64,000 nucleotides of DNA from Petropleomorpha daqingensis (GCF_013408985.1 NZ_JACBZT010000001.1:1-64000), one strand, 5' to 3'; counted from the first letter of the stretch, positions 34,959 through 43,411 are shown. Notes: generated by a model from the letters alone, not told the origin. Numbers and translations are program-made.

Positions 34959-36003
34959 CATCGAGCCGGTCGAGGGTGGCGATCACCATGGCCCGCAGCT
35001 CGTCGGGCCGCATGCATGCCGCGAGGGCGGAGCGCAGCAGCTGCGCGAGCTGGTAGTCCTCGTCGCTGCCGAGCGCGCGCTCGAGGGCGACCGACGCCAT
35101 CGCGCCGTCGCCGCGCAGCCACGCGCTGACGGCGAGCAGGGTCGCCGGCGCGGCGGCGAGCATCCAGGGCGCGCGTCGGGTGCACTCGGTCCAGAGCGCC
35201 TCGGCCGCGGCCGCGTCGTCGCCGAGCGCGAGCCCGAGCGCGCGGTCGCGGACACCCGTGTGCTGCAGCCCCCAGACGATCTCGGCCAGCGACGGCGGCG
35301 GCAGCGGCGGCACGGCGCCCTCGACCCGGCGCTCCCGGACGGCGGACTCCACCACCGCCCAGGCGTCCTTCTCGACCGCGCCCCAGCCGGCCTCCGCCGC
35401 ACGGGCGGTGCGGGTGTTCACCATCGCGAAGCAGGCCTCCCGCACCTCCTCGCGATCGGCGCGGTCCAGGTGGGTGATCCGGGCGTCGAGCTCCTCCCGG
35501 CTCTGCGCCAGCACCTGACCGGTCGCGACGGAGGCCGCCTCCAACGCCGACACCCCGCCGGGCAGCGGAGTGCCCGCTCCCGGGGCGCAGCACTCGTGGG
35601 GGCAGTCGTAGGACCACCAGCGCCGGTCGCGGACCAGCAGGGCGTCGCGCACCGGGATCCCCGCCTCGGCGAGGGTGACCACCAACGCGTGGACGACGTC
35701 GCGGTGCGGCAGGTCGACACCGCCGTCCAGGTCGAGCTCGTCGTCGTGCTCGGAGACCACCGCGATCACCACGGCGGCCGGGTCGTCGGTGGCGATCCCG
35801 CGGGCCAGAGCCGCCGCCAGCGGCACCGCGTGCGGCGGGGGCGGGAGATCGGCGCGGACGGTCAGCCCCACGCGTCCGCCCGAGGGCCCGCCCAGGCCGA
35901 CGACCACCACCGACTCCTCCGGCCGGAAGCCGAGGAGGTGCGGCAGGGCCGCCGCCACCTCTCCCGGGTCGGAGATGCGGACCTCGTACTCGTGCTCGCT
36001 CAT
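34939..36003 (-). CDS. DUF4192 domain-containing protein
   Basis: A protein of 354 aa in a family confined to actinobacteria and of unknown function. The N-terminal third has the diagnostic AAALPHLLGFRPEESVVVVGL. The middle contains DRRWWSYDCPHECCAPGAGTPLPGG with clustered Cys and His, perhaps a metal site. The C-terminal part is helical, with TPR-like pairs (DRALGLALGDDAAAAEALWTE). Start taken at the ATG 36003 (MSEHEYEV), where family similarity begins; a GTG at 36030 would add nine residues. Confidence 0.85.
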   Translation of the reverse strand: MSEHEYEVRISDPGEVAAALPHLLGFRPEESVVVVGLGGPSGGRVGLTVRADLPPPPHAVPLAAALARGIATDDPAAVVIAVVSEHDDELDLDGGVDLPHRDVVHALVVTLAEAGIPVRDALLVRDRRWWSYDCPHECCAPGAGTPLPGGVSALEAASVATGQVLAQSREELDARITHLDRADREEVREACFAMVNTRTARAAEAGWGAVEKDAWAVVESAVRERRVEGAVPPLPPPSLAEIVWGLQHTGVRDRALGLALGDDAAAAEALWTECTRRAPWMLAAAPATLLAVSAWLRGDGAMASVALERALGSDEDYQLAQLLRSALAACMRPDELRAMVIATLDRLDAVRPAG

Positions 36004-36123
36004 GCCGAGGAACACTCGCCCGCCCAGCACGAGAACGGGCCGCTCGTCGCGGATCTGTGGACAGCGCGGTCGCCTGTGGACGACGGCCGGAGCCGATCCG
36101 GCGCGGCGGCCTAGCGTCCTCGG

Positions 36124-36903
36124 TCAGCCCAGCGCGTCGTGCTGGACCTGGTAGGCCTTGTCGAGGAGGGCGGTGAACGATGCGGGGTCCACGGCGGTGT
36201 CCGAGTCGTGCCACGACATCTGGGCCAGGCCCACCACGCGGTCCCCGTCCTGGGCGACCCCCAGGTAGGACGTCGTCGTCCAGGTGCCGCCCGACCAGTC
36301 ACCCGAGAAGGTCAGGCTGAACGCGGCCATGCCGTCCGGGACACCGCTCAGCGGCGCCACCGTCACCGCGGCGCTGCCGTGGTGGTCGCCATCGCCGTCG
36401 TCGTGGGTGAACGTCGCCGAACCGCACGCCTCGGCCACGGACCTCACCTGCGCGACCGCGTCCACCGGCGCGGCGGGCACGGCCAGGACCTCGAGGCTCT
36501 GCACGCCGTCGGCGCGAGCCCACTCGGCGGCGGCGTCCTGCGGCTGGTCGAACTGGGTCATGACCTGGTCCACCGCCGCCTTGCACTCCGGTGGCACGAC
36601 GTCGGCCATGGAGTGGTCGCCGTCGTCCCACGAGCCCAGGTCGGCGAGGGTGAAGGTGCGCACGCTCGCGCCCGCGCCGAAGGCGTCGGCCGGCAGCAGG
36701 CCCTTGGTCAGGTCCGAGCTGCTCGACGAGGGCGCGGACGACTCCGTGGAGGTCGCCGCCGCGGGCGCGGCGAGCGGCTCGGTGGCCGCCGCCGGCGTCG
36801 TCCGCGTCCCGGCGGTCGCGGCGCAACCGGTGAGCACGGCGCCGGCCAGGAGCCCGGCACCGAGGACGACGTTGCGGCGTGAGCGCAGCACCTGCGTCGA
36901 CAT
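36124..36903 (-). CDS. Secreted lipoprotein, uncharacterised
   Basis: A protein of 259 aa with a lipoprotein signal: basic start, hydrophobic core, lipobox LTGC with the modified Cys at position 27. Residues 30-65 are a Thr/Ala/Ser linker. The rest (about 70-259) is a small alpha/beta domain with a regular VPPECKAAVDQVM helix and a CGSATFTH segment, so it has two cysteines that may pair. It resembles the sensor-like extracytoplasmic domains of actinobacterial lipoproteins, but I cannot name the family. It would be anchored on the outer face of the membrane. Confidence 0.8.
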   Translation of the reverse strand: MSTQVLRSRRNVVLGAGLLAGAVLTGCAATAGTRTTPAAATEPLAAPAAATSTESSAPSSSSSDLTKGLLPADAFGAGASVRTFTLADLGSWDDGDHSMADVVPPECKAAVDQVMTQFDQPQDAAAEWARADGVQSLEVLAVPAAPVDAVAQVRSVAEACGSATFTHDDGDGDHHGSAAVTVAPLSGVPDGMAAFSLTFSGDWSGGTWTTTSYLGVAQDGDRVVGLAQMSWHDSDTAVDPASFTALLDKAYQVQHDALG

Positions 36904-37065
36904 AAGACGACCGTATTACGACCGGCTGCGCATGAGGACCCCCGACCCCGGATTCACAGGAAGATCCCAGCCGGCGCGCCCGCCACCCGGCGAGCCGCAC
37001 CACTGCGTGCACGTGGTGGACGACCCGGTGCAGGCACTAGCGACCGGCCGGTAACAACGGCTCGT

Positions 37066-37071
37066 TAGAGT
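37066..37071 (+). promoter_or_regulatory. -10-like hexamer TAGAGT, probable leaderless start
   Basis: TAGAGT ends 7 nt before the ATG at 37079, with no ribosome site. It would drive the four-gene glycosyltransferase operon. Confidence 0.45.
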
Positions 37072-37078
37072 CCGCTGC

Positions 37079-38332
37079 ATGGGACGGTCGCTGCGCATCG
37101 CACTGCTGTCCTACCGGAGCAAGCCGCACAGCGGCGGACAGGGCGTCTACGTCCGCGCGCTGTCGCGCGAGCTGGCCGAGCTGGGGCACCGGGTCGAGGT
37201 GCTCAGCGGCCAGCCCTACCCGGAGCTGGACGACGCGATCGCGCTCACCGAGGTCCCGAGCCTCGACCTCTACCGCGAGCCCGACCCGTTCCGGACGCCG
37301 CACCCGCGGGAGTTCCGCGACTGGGTCGACGTGGCCGAGTGGGCGACGATGTGCACCGCCGGCTTCCCCGAACCGCTGACCTTCAGCCTGCGCGCGGCCC
37401 GGCTGCTGCTGCGGCGCCGCAGCGAGTTCGACGTCGTCCACGACAACCAGTGCCTGGGCTACGGCCTGCTGCGGCTCCCCCGCGCCGGGCTGCCCACCGT
37501 CGCCACCGTGCACCACCCGATCGCGATCGACCGCGGGCTGGAGCTCGCCGCGGCGCCGACGCTGCGCAAGCGGCTGACCCTGCACCGCTGGTACGCCTTC
37601 ACCCGCATGCAGGCCCGCGTGGCGCCGCGGCTCGACGGCCTGACCACCGTCTCGGAGAACTCCCGCCGCGACATCGAGACGCACATGGGCGTGCCCGGCG
37701 CAGGCATCCGGGTGATCCCGGTGGGCATCGACCCCGACGTCTTCACCCCGCCCCCGGACGGCCGGCCGCGCGACGCCGCGAGCATCGTCGTCGTCACCAG
37801 CGCCGACGTGCCGCTCAAGGGGCTGGTCCACCTGCTCGAGGCCGTCGCGAAGCTGCGCACCGAGCGCGACGTGCGGCTGACCGTCGTGGGCACCGCCCGC
37901 CCGGGCGGACCGGCCGAGCTCGCCCTCGACCGGCTGGCCCTGCGCGACGCCGTCCGGTTCACCGGGTTCCTCCCCGAGCCGGAGCTGGTGGCGCTGCTGC
38001 AGTCGGCCGCCGTCGTGGCGATCCCGTCGCTCTACGAGGGCTTCTCGCTGCCCGCCGTCGAGGCGATGGCCTGCGCAACCCCGCTGGTCACCACCGACGC
38101 CGGCGCGCTGCCGGAGGTGGTCGGCACCAGGGCCGGGCTGCGGGTCAAGGCCGGCGACGTCGGCGAGCTCACCGCGGCGCTCGCGCTGGTCCTCGACTCC
38201 CCCGGGCTCGGCGAGCAGCTGGGCCGGGCCGGCCGTCGGAGGGTGCTGGAGTCCTACACCTGGCGCGCGACCGCGCAGCGCACCGCAGACTGGTACGCCG
38301 ACGTACTGGAGCGAAGGGCTGCTGGGTGCTGA
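37079..38332 (+). CDS. Glycosyltransferase family 4 protein
   Basis: A GT-B fold retaining glycosyltransferase of 417 aa. The N-terminal acceptor domain begins RIALLSYRSKPHSGGQGVY, the usual GGxGxY loop. The C-terminal donor domain has the IRVIPVGIDPDVF linker and the E-x7-E motif in YEGFSLPAVEAMA, then TTDAGALPEVVG. The donor is probably a nucleotide or GDP sugar; the acceptor is unknown. Its stop overlaps the start of the methyltransferase gene by 7 nt (GTGCTGA), so it heads a coupled operon of four genes. No signal or membrane segment. Confidence 0.9.
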   Translation: MGRSLRIALLSYRSKPHSGGQGVYVRALSRELAELGHRVEVLSGQPYPELDDAIALTEVPSLDLYREPDPFRTPHPREFRDWVDVAEWATMCTAGFPEPLTFSLRAARLLLRRRSEFDVVHDNQCLGYGLLRLPRAGLPTVATVHHPIAIDRGLELAAAPTLRKRLTLHRWYAFTRMQARVAPRLDGLTTVSENSRRDIETHMGVPGAGIRVIPVGIDPDVFTPPPDGRPRDAASIVVVTSADVPLKGLVHLLEAVAKLRTERDVRLTVVGTARPGGPAELALDRLALRDAVRFTGFLPEPELVALLQSAAVVAIPSLYEGFSLPAVEAMACATPLVTTDAGALPEVVGTRAGLRVKAGDVGELTAALALVLDSPGLGEQLGRAGRRRVLESYTWRATAQRTADWYADVLERRAAGC

Positions 38333-39096
38333 CGATCGACTACGACCGGCTCGACCTGCGGCCGGGGATGCGGGTGCTCGACCTCGGCTGCGGCGAGGGC
38401 CGGCACGCCTTCGAGGCCTACCGCCGCGGCGGCGACGTGGTCGCCGTCGACTGGGGCCGGCACGAGGTCGAGACGACGAAGCACTGGCTGGGGGCCATCG
38501 AGAAGGCCGGCGAGGCCCCGGACGGCGCCCGCTACGAGGTGGTCCGCGGCGACCTGACCGCGCTGCCCTTCCCCGACGCCAGCGTCGACCGGGTGATCGC
38601 CTCCGAGGTGCTCGAGCACATCCCCGACGACGCGACCGCCTTCGCCGAGATCGCCCGCGTGCTCAAGCCGGGCGGCCGCATGGCGGTCACGGTGCCCCGG
38701 TACGGCCCGGAGCGGATCTGCTGGGCGCTCTCGGACGCCTACCACGCCAACGAGGGCGGCCACATCCGCATCTACCGGTCCGACGTGCTGCGCACCCGGC
38801 TGACCGCGGCGGGCCTCACGCCCGGCGCGAGCCACCACGCGCATGCACTGCACGCCCCCTTCTGGTGGCTGAAGTGCGCGGTCGGCGTCGACACGGACAA
38901 CGCCGCCGTCCGCGCCTACCACCGGCTGCTGGTCTGGGACCTGACGAAGCGCCCCTGGCTGACGCGCACCGCCGAGAGGGTGCTCGACCCGCTGATCGGC
39001 AAGAGCCTCGTCGTCTACGCCGACAAGCCCGCCCGGGAGCGGCCGCTCGCCGCGGCCGGCACGACGGACGCGGAGCGGACCGCTGCCGCCCGCTGA
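38326..39096 (+). CDS. Class I SAM-dependent methyltransferase (type 11)
   Basis: A methyltransferase of 256 aa with a complete SAM site: motif I VLDLGCGEGRHAFEA (residues about 15-29), an acidic VAVDW at the end of the second strand, motif II FPDASVDRVIASEVLEHI, motif III LKPGGRMAVTVP. The C-terminus has an added helical part (HAPFWWLKCAVGVD). It starts at GTG 38326, overlapping the stop of the glycosyltransferase gene. The acceptor is presumably the product of the same operon. There is no clue whether it methylates oxygen or carbon. Confidence 0.88.
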   Translation: MLTIDYDRLDLRPGMRVLDLGCGEGRHAFEAYRRGGDVVAVDWGRHEVETTKHWLGAIEKAGEAPDGARYEVVRGDLTALPFPDASVDRVIASEVLEHIPDDATAFAEIARVLKPGGRMAVTVPRYGPERICWALSDAYHANEGGHIRIYRSDVLRTRLTAAGLTPGASHHAHALHAPFWWLKCAVGVDTDNAAVRAYHRLLVWDLTKRPWLTRTAERVLDPLIGKSLVVYADKPARERPLAAAGTTDAERTAAAR

Positions 39097-39130
39097 CCCG
39101 GCGGCCGGCGCGCTGCCGGACCTGCCGGGT

Positions 39131-40183
39131 GTGCTCGCCTGCGGGCAGCTGCAGCGGACCGTCGCGTGGATCGCCGACCAGCAGGACGCCGACGGCGCGC
39201 TGCCCTGGTTCCGGGGCGGCCAGCTCGACCCGTGGGACTCCGTCGAGGCGGCGATGGCCCTCGACGTCGGCGGCGAGCACGCCCGCGCCCGCGCGGCCTA
39301 CCGCTGGCTCGCCGATCGGCAGCGGCCGGACGGCTCGTGGGCGTCGGAGTACCGCGGCGGCGTCGAGACCGCGCCGGCCGCCGAGAGCAACCACGCCGGC
39401 TACCTCGCCGTCGGCGCCTGGCACAGCTGGCTGGTGACCGGCGACGAGCTGCTGGTCGGCGAGCTGTGGCCGGCCGTCCGGCGCGGCCTCGACCAGGTCA
39501 CCCGCATGCAGCTGCCCGGCGGGGCGATCGGGTGGGCGCTGCGCCCGGACGGGACGCCGGACGACACCGCCCTGCTCACCGGGTGCGCCAGCCTCTTCCA
39601 GGCGCTGCGCTGCGGCGTCGCGCTCGCCGAGCTGCAGGACGACCCTCAGCCGGACTGGGAGCTGGCCGTCACCGAACTCGGGACGGCGCTGCGCGAGTCC
39701 CCCGAGGCGTTCGCCGACCGGTCGAGATTCTCGATGGACTGGTACTACCCGGTGCTCGGCGGCGCGGTCACCGGCCCGGCCGCCCGCGACCGGCTGGCCG
39801 CGGACTGGGACCGGTTCGTCGTCCCCGGCCTCGGGGCGCGCTGCGTCGCCGACCGGCCGTGGGTGACCGGCGCCGAGACCTGCGAGCTGGCGCTCGCCCT
39901 CGCCGCGGCCGGCCAGCCCGACGCCGCGCTCGAGCAGCTCGCGGCCATGCAGCACCTGCGCGAGGACGACGGCTCCTACTGGACCGGCTACGTCTACGCC
40001 GACGACGCCCGGTGGCCGGTGGAGCGGACGACGTGGACCGCCGCGGCCGTCGTCCTCGCCGCGGACGCCCTCGCCGGCGCGACCGGCGCCGCCCGGCTGT
40101 TCACCGATCCGGCCGCGCTGCCGGCGCCCGGGACCGGGACACCCGATTGGCTGCCGGGGAGCGCGGGCACCGTCCGACCGTGA
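39131..40183 (+). CDS. Alpha/alpha-barrel protein (prenyltransferase/squalene-cyclase-repeat or six-hairpin glycosidase-like)
   Basis: A protein of 350 aa made of repeated helical hairpins joined by Gly/Trp-rich turns: DADGALPWFRGGQLDPWDS, RPDGSWASEYRGG, GGAIGWALRPDG, EDDGSYWTGYVYADD, WPVERTTWTAAAV. Relatives are often labelled prenyltransferase or squalene cyclase, but I see no DxDD acid motif, and the turns also fit six-hairpin glycosidases. The GTG at 39131 has no ribosome site; a CTG at 39083 preceded by GGAG is in frame and would overlap the methyltransferase end. The stop overlaps the next gene (GTGA). Confidence 0.7.
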   Translation: MLACGQLQRTVAWIADQQDADGALPWFRGGQLDPWDSVEAAMALDVGGEHARARAAYRWLADRQRPDGSWASEYRGGVETAPAAESNHAGYLAVGAWHSWLVTGDELLVGELWPAVRRGLDQVTRMQLPGGAIGWALRPDGTPDDTALLTGCASLFQALRCGVALAELQDDPQPDWELAVTELGTALRESPEAFADRSRFSMDWYYPVLGGAVTGPAARDRLAADWDRFVVPGLGARCVADRPWVTGAETCELALALAAAGQPDAALEQLAAMQHLREDDGSYWTGYVYADDARWPVERTTWTAAAVVLAADALAGATGAARLFTDPAALPAPGTGTPDWLPGSAGTVRP

Positions 40184-41010
40184 GCCTCACCGTCGTCGTC
40201 GCGAGCCGCAACCGCCGCGAGGACCTCCTGGTGACCCTGCCCCGGCACGAGGCCCCGGTGATCCTGGTCGACAACGCCTCGACCGACGGCACCGTCGACG
40301 CCGTCCGCGCTGCGCACCCCGGCGTCACGGTCCTGCCGCTGGCCCGCAACGAGGGGGCGCGCGGGCGCACGAAGGGCGTCGTCGCGGCCGGCACCGAGTT
40401 CGTCGCGTTCGCCGACGACGACTCGTGGTGGGCACCGGGCGACCTCGACCGCGCGGTGGCGGTTCTGCGGGCGCACCCGCGGCTGGCCGTCCTCAACGCC
40501 CGCATCCTGGTCGGCCCGGAGCAGCGGCTCGACCCCGTCTGCGCCGAGATGGCCGCCAGCCCTCTGGGCACCGCCGACGACCTCCCCGGCCCGTCGCTGC
40601 TCGGGTTCGTCGCGTGCGCGGCGATGGTGCGCACCGGCGCCTTCCTCGCCGTCGGCGGGTTCGACCCGGTGGTGCGCTTCCCCGGCGAGGAGGAGCGGGT
40701 CGCCCTCGACCTCGCCGCGGCCGGGTGGGGACTGGCCTACGTCGACGGCGTGACCGTCCACCACCACCCCTCGCCCCGCCGCGACGCACCGGCCCGGCGG
40801 CAGGCGGCGGTCTGGCGGGCCCGCCTGCTGACAGCGCTGATGCGCTACCCGGCGGCTGAGCTGGCCGGGCTCGTCCGGGACGCCGCCACGGCCGGGAAGC
40901 CGGGTCGCCGTGGTCTCGCGCGGGCCGCCCGCGACGTCCCGGGTGCGCTGCGCCGCCGCCGTCCGGTGCCGACGCGGGTGTGGGCGGACGTGCAGCGGCT
41001 GGTCAGCTGA
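40180..41010 (+). CDS. Glycosyltransferase family 2 protein
   Basis: A GT-A fold glycosyltransferase of 276 aa. It begins LTVVVASRNRREDL, then VDNASTDGTVDAVRAA (nucleotide-binding Asp), and the metal-binding ADDDSWW replaces the common DDD/DxD run. A GGFDPVVRFPGEEERVALDLAAAGW segment holds the catalytic base region. No membrane segments, so it acts on a soluble or membrane-surface acceptor. It starts at GTG 40180 inside the stop of the previous gene (GTGA). It ends the operon and overlaps the MocR gene tail to tail by 8 nt. Confidence 0.88.
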   Translation: MSLTVVVASRNRREDLLVTLPRHEAPVILVDNASTDGTVDAVRAAHPGVTVLPLARNEGARGRTKGVVAAGTEFVAFADDDSWWAPGDLDRAVAVLRAHPRLAVLNARILVGPEQRLDPVCAEMAASPLGTADDLPGPSLLGFVACAAMVRTGAFLAVGGFDPVVRFPGEEERVALDLAAAGWGLAYVDGVTVHHHPSPRRDAPARRQAAVWRARLLTALMRYPAAELAGLVRDAATAGKPGRRGLARAARDVPGALRRRRPVPTRVWADVQRLVS

Positions 41011-42436
41011 CGGCCAGCACGTCCGCCTCGACCGGCGCGACCTCCCGGCTCCCGCTGGCCCGGGCGTCGGCGAGGGCCAGGAGGTCGACCGCCCGCCGCA
41101 GCACCTCCGGCGGCTGGGCGAAGGGCAGGCGGAGCCGGTCCTCCAGGGCGTGCCCGGTGCCGAAGAGCGATCCGGGGGCCAGCCGCACACCGACCCGCTC
41201 CGCCTCGAGCACCAGGGCGCTCGACCGCGGCTCGGGCAGCGCGCACCAGACGAACAGGCCGCCCGCCGGAACCGGCACCCGCCAGTCGGGCAGCCGCTCC
41301 GCCAGCGCCCCCAGCAGCGCGGCGCGCCGCTCCTGCAACCGGGCGTGCACGGCGGCGCGGGAGGCCTCGATGCCGTCGAGCAGCACGCACGCCGCGAGCT
41401 GCTCGACGACCGCGACGGCCATCGTCGACCGGGCGAGGGCCACGGTCAGCCGGCGGACGACGTCGGCGTCCGCCCGGATCCAGCCGATCCGCAGGCCGCC
41501 CCAGAACAGCTTCGACAGCGACCCCACGGAGATCGTCCCCGGCGCGAACGCCGCGAACGGCGCCGGCGGCGACGCGTCCAGCCCGAGCTCGACGAAGGCC
41601 TCGTCGACCACCGCGACGGTCCGCGCACGGCGGAGGTCGGCGGCCAGCCGCTCGCGGTCGGTCGCGCCGAGCAGCCGGCCGGTCGGGTTGGCGAAGTCCG
41701 GGACGAGGTAGGCCGCCGGCGGCCGCACCGCGCGCAGCGCCCGCGCGGCGGTCCCCGGCCACTCCTCCGGCGCCTCGGGGTCCAGCGCGGTGGGCAGCAG
41801 CTGCGCCCCGAGGCCGCGCGCCGCGTCGAGGGCGTTCGGGTAGGTCGGCTGCTCGACCAGCAGCGGCCGGCCCGGCGCCAGCAGCAGCGACAGGGCCAGC
41901 GAGACACCGGCGAGCGCGCCGGTGGTGACCACGACCTGCTCCGGCTCGGTCGGCAGCCCGCGGGCGCCGTACCGCTCGGCGATGCGCGCCCGCAGCTCCG
42001 GCAGGCCGGCCGGGTGGTACCCGTGTCCCGGCAGGTGCCGCGGCAGCTCGGCCAGGGCGGCGGCGAAGGCGGCGGGCACCTCCGGCGGGGCGGCCGGCGC
42101 CGCGTGGGCGAGGTCGATCGCGCCGTCCTCGGGAGGCGCCGGCAGCCAGGCCCCGCGCGCCGGGCCGGCCGGCAGCACCGCGAACGTGCCGGCGCCCTGC
42201 CGCGCGTCGGCCCAGCCGTCCTCGCGCAGCCGCGCGTAGGCGGCGGTGACCGTCGCGCGGCTGAGCCCGAGCGCCCCGGCGAGCTCCCGCTCGGCCGGGA
42301 GCCGGGCGCCCAGCGGCACCCGCCCGTCGCCGATGAGCAGGCGGATCCGGTCGGCCAGCGCCGCGTAGCGCGGCGGGCGGACGGCGGTCAGGTCGCCGAG
42401 CAGCTGCGACAGACGGCCGGCGGAGACGGCGACCAC
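41003..42436 (-). CDS. MocR-type GntR/aminotransferase transcriptional regulator (YczR-like)
   Basis: A chimeric regulator of 477 aa. The GntR winged helix covers about residues 18-88 (LPAERELAGALGLSRATVTAAYARLREDGW). From about 110 to the end lies a fold type I aminotransferase domain with PLP lysine in VGSLSKLFWGGLRIGW and VPDFANPTGR. Such proteins use PLP as effector rather than catalysing transamination. It diverges from a YczE-type membrane protein, an association reported for the YczR subgroup of MocR regulators. A strong dyad lies in the gap. GTG start at 42436. Confidence 0.9.
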   Translation of the reverse strand: MVAVSAGRLSQLLGDLTAVRPPRYAALADRIRLLIGDGRVPLGARLPAERELAGALGLSRATVTAAYARLREDGWADARQGAGTFAVLPAGPARGAWLPAPPEDGAIDLAHAAPAAPPEVPAAFAAALAELPRHLPGHGYHPAGLPELRARIAERYGARGLPTEPEQVVVTTGALAGVSLALSLLLAPGRPLLVEQPTYPNALDAARGLGAQLLPTALDPEAPEEWPGTAARALRAVRPPAAYLVPDFANPTGRLLGATDRERLAADLRRARTVAVVDEAFVELGLDASPPAPFAAFAPGTISVGSLSKLFWGGLRIGWIRADADVVRRLTVALARSTMAVAVVEQLAACVLLDGIEASRAAVHARLQERRAALLGALAERLPDWRVPVPAGGLFVWCALPEPRSSALVLEAERVGVRLAPGSLFGTGHALEDRLRLPFAQPPEVLRRAVDLLALADARASGSREVAPVEADVLAVS

Positions 42437-42450
42437 GCCACTTCCTCCCG

Positions 42451-42475
42451 ATTGGCCTGTGGGGAACGGGCCAAT
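42451..42475. promoter_or_regulatory. Inverted repeat ATTGGCC-N11-GGCCAAT, candidate MocR operator
   Basis: A perfect 7-bp dyad in the 58-nt gap between the divergent MocR and YczE genes. Its ends ATTGG/CCAAT are AT-rich against the local background. It is placed to control both promoters. Confidence 0.6.
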
Positions 42476-42494
42476 CCTGGCGCACGATGGTCCG

Positions 42495-43175
42495 GTGACG
42501 CGAGCCCTCCCCCGCCGCCTGGTCCAGCTCTACCTGGGCCTGGCCCTCTACGGCGTCTCCATGGCGCTGCTGATCCGGTCAGCGCTGGGCAACATGCCGT
42601 GGGACGTACTCCACCAGGGCCTGTCCGCGCGGCTCGGCTGGTCGCTGGGCACGGTCACGGTGGTCGTCGGCGCGCTCGTGCTGCTCTGCTGGATCCCCCT
42701 GCGCCAGAAGCCGGGGCTGGGCACGGTCAGCAACGTCGTCGTCATCGGGATCGCGGTCGACGCCGCGCTCCGGGTGGTGCCGCACGTCGACGCGATGGCC
42801 GGGCGGATCGCGCTGGCGGCGGGCGGCATCCTGCTCAACGCGGTCGCGACCGCGCTGTACATCGGCGCGCGGTTCGGTCCCGGCCCGCGCGACGGGCTGA
42901 TGACCGGGCTGGTGGCCCGCACCGGCTGGTCGCTGCGGCTGGTGCGCACCGGGATCGAGGTCGCCGTCGTCCTCACCGGCTGGGCGCTGGGCGGCACGCT
43001 CGGCGTCGCGACCGTCGTCTACGCCCTCGCCGTCGGGCCGCTGGTGCACCTGCTGCTGCCGCTGCTCACCGTGCCGGGCGGTCAGCGGGCGCAGTCGATG
43101 CAGGTGCGCGCCGCCGGCCGGGCCGCGAGGCGCTCGGCGCCGATGGGACGCCCGCAGGTCTCGCAGACGCCGTAG
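42495..43175 (+). CDS. YczE/YitT-like integral membrane protein
   Basis: A protein of 226 aa with five to six predicted transmembrane helices (first at about 12-35, LYLGLALYGVSMALLIRSALG). Family marks are LGNMPWDVLHQGLS and ARFGPGPRDGLMTGL, both typical of YczE-type proteins. Transport activity is suspected but unproven. The GTG at 42495 is preferred to an ATG at 42459, because the latter sits in the operator and the family starts here. The last 94 nt overlap the convergent DksA-like gene; the basic C-terminal tail from about residue 197 may be a read-on extension. Confidence 0.85.
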   Translation: MTRALPRRLVQLYLGLALYGVSMALLIRSALGNMPWDVLHQGLSARLGWSLGTVTVVVGALVLLCWIPLRQKPGLGTVSNVVVIGIAVDAALRVVPHVDAMAGRIALAAGGILLNAVATALYIGARFGPGPRDGLMTGLVARTGWSLRLVRTGIEVAVVLTGWALGGTLGVATVVYALAVGPLVHLLLPLLTVPGGQRAQSMQVRAAGRAARRSAPMGRPQVSQTP

Positions 43176-43411
43176 TCGCCGGCCTCGCGGCGGGCCAGCG
43201 CCGCGTCGATCTCGGCCAGCCGCCGTCGGGCCTGCTCCAGCAGGGCGGCGGTCTGCTGCCGCTCGAACGCGATGGTCGCGCCCTCGGGGTCGTGCTCGTC
43301 GTCGGCGTTCGAGGACTGCGAGGCCGCCACTACCTGGTCGAACTCGCGGGTGAGCGATTCGATGTCGCGCAGGACGACGCCCCGCTCGTCGAGCAGCGGG
43401 TCAGCGGACAC
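43082..43411 (-). CDS. DksA/TraR C4-type zinc-finger protein
   Basis: A protein of 109 aa. A helical coiled-coil (about residues 10-75) is followed by a four-cysteine zinc finger: C83 and C86 in CETCG, C104 and C107 in CIDC. This is the DksA/TraR fold, which enters the RNA polymerase secondary channel. The tip of the coiled coil here has DDEHDPEGATIAFE, with acidic residues but not the exact DxxDxA of DksA. It is the last gene of the leftward YibE/F-methyltransferase operon. GTG start at 43411 overlaps the methyltransferase stop by 11 nt. Confidence 0.85.
   Translation of the reverse strand: MSADPLLDERGVVLRDIESLTREFDQVVAASQSSNADDEHDPEGATIAFERQQTAALLEQARRRLAEIDAALARREAGDYGVCETCGRPIGAERLAARPAARTCIDCAR

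Noticed and set aside
29739-34961. An open frame of more than 1700 codons on the minus strand across ideR, TetR, PaaK-like and S9 genes
   Set aside because: It is rich in Arg, Gly, His and Gln with no family resemblance, and it runs antisense to four clear genes. It is a by-product of very high GC content. Similar long antisense frames at 10575-13625, 25959-28652 and 60739-63348 were rejected for the same reason.
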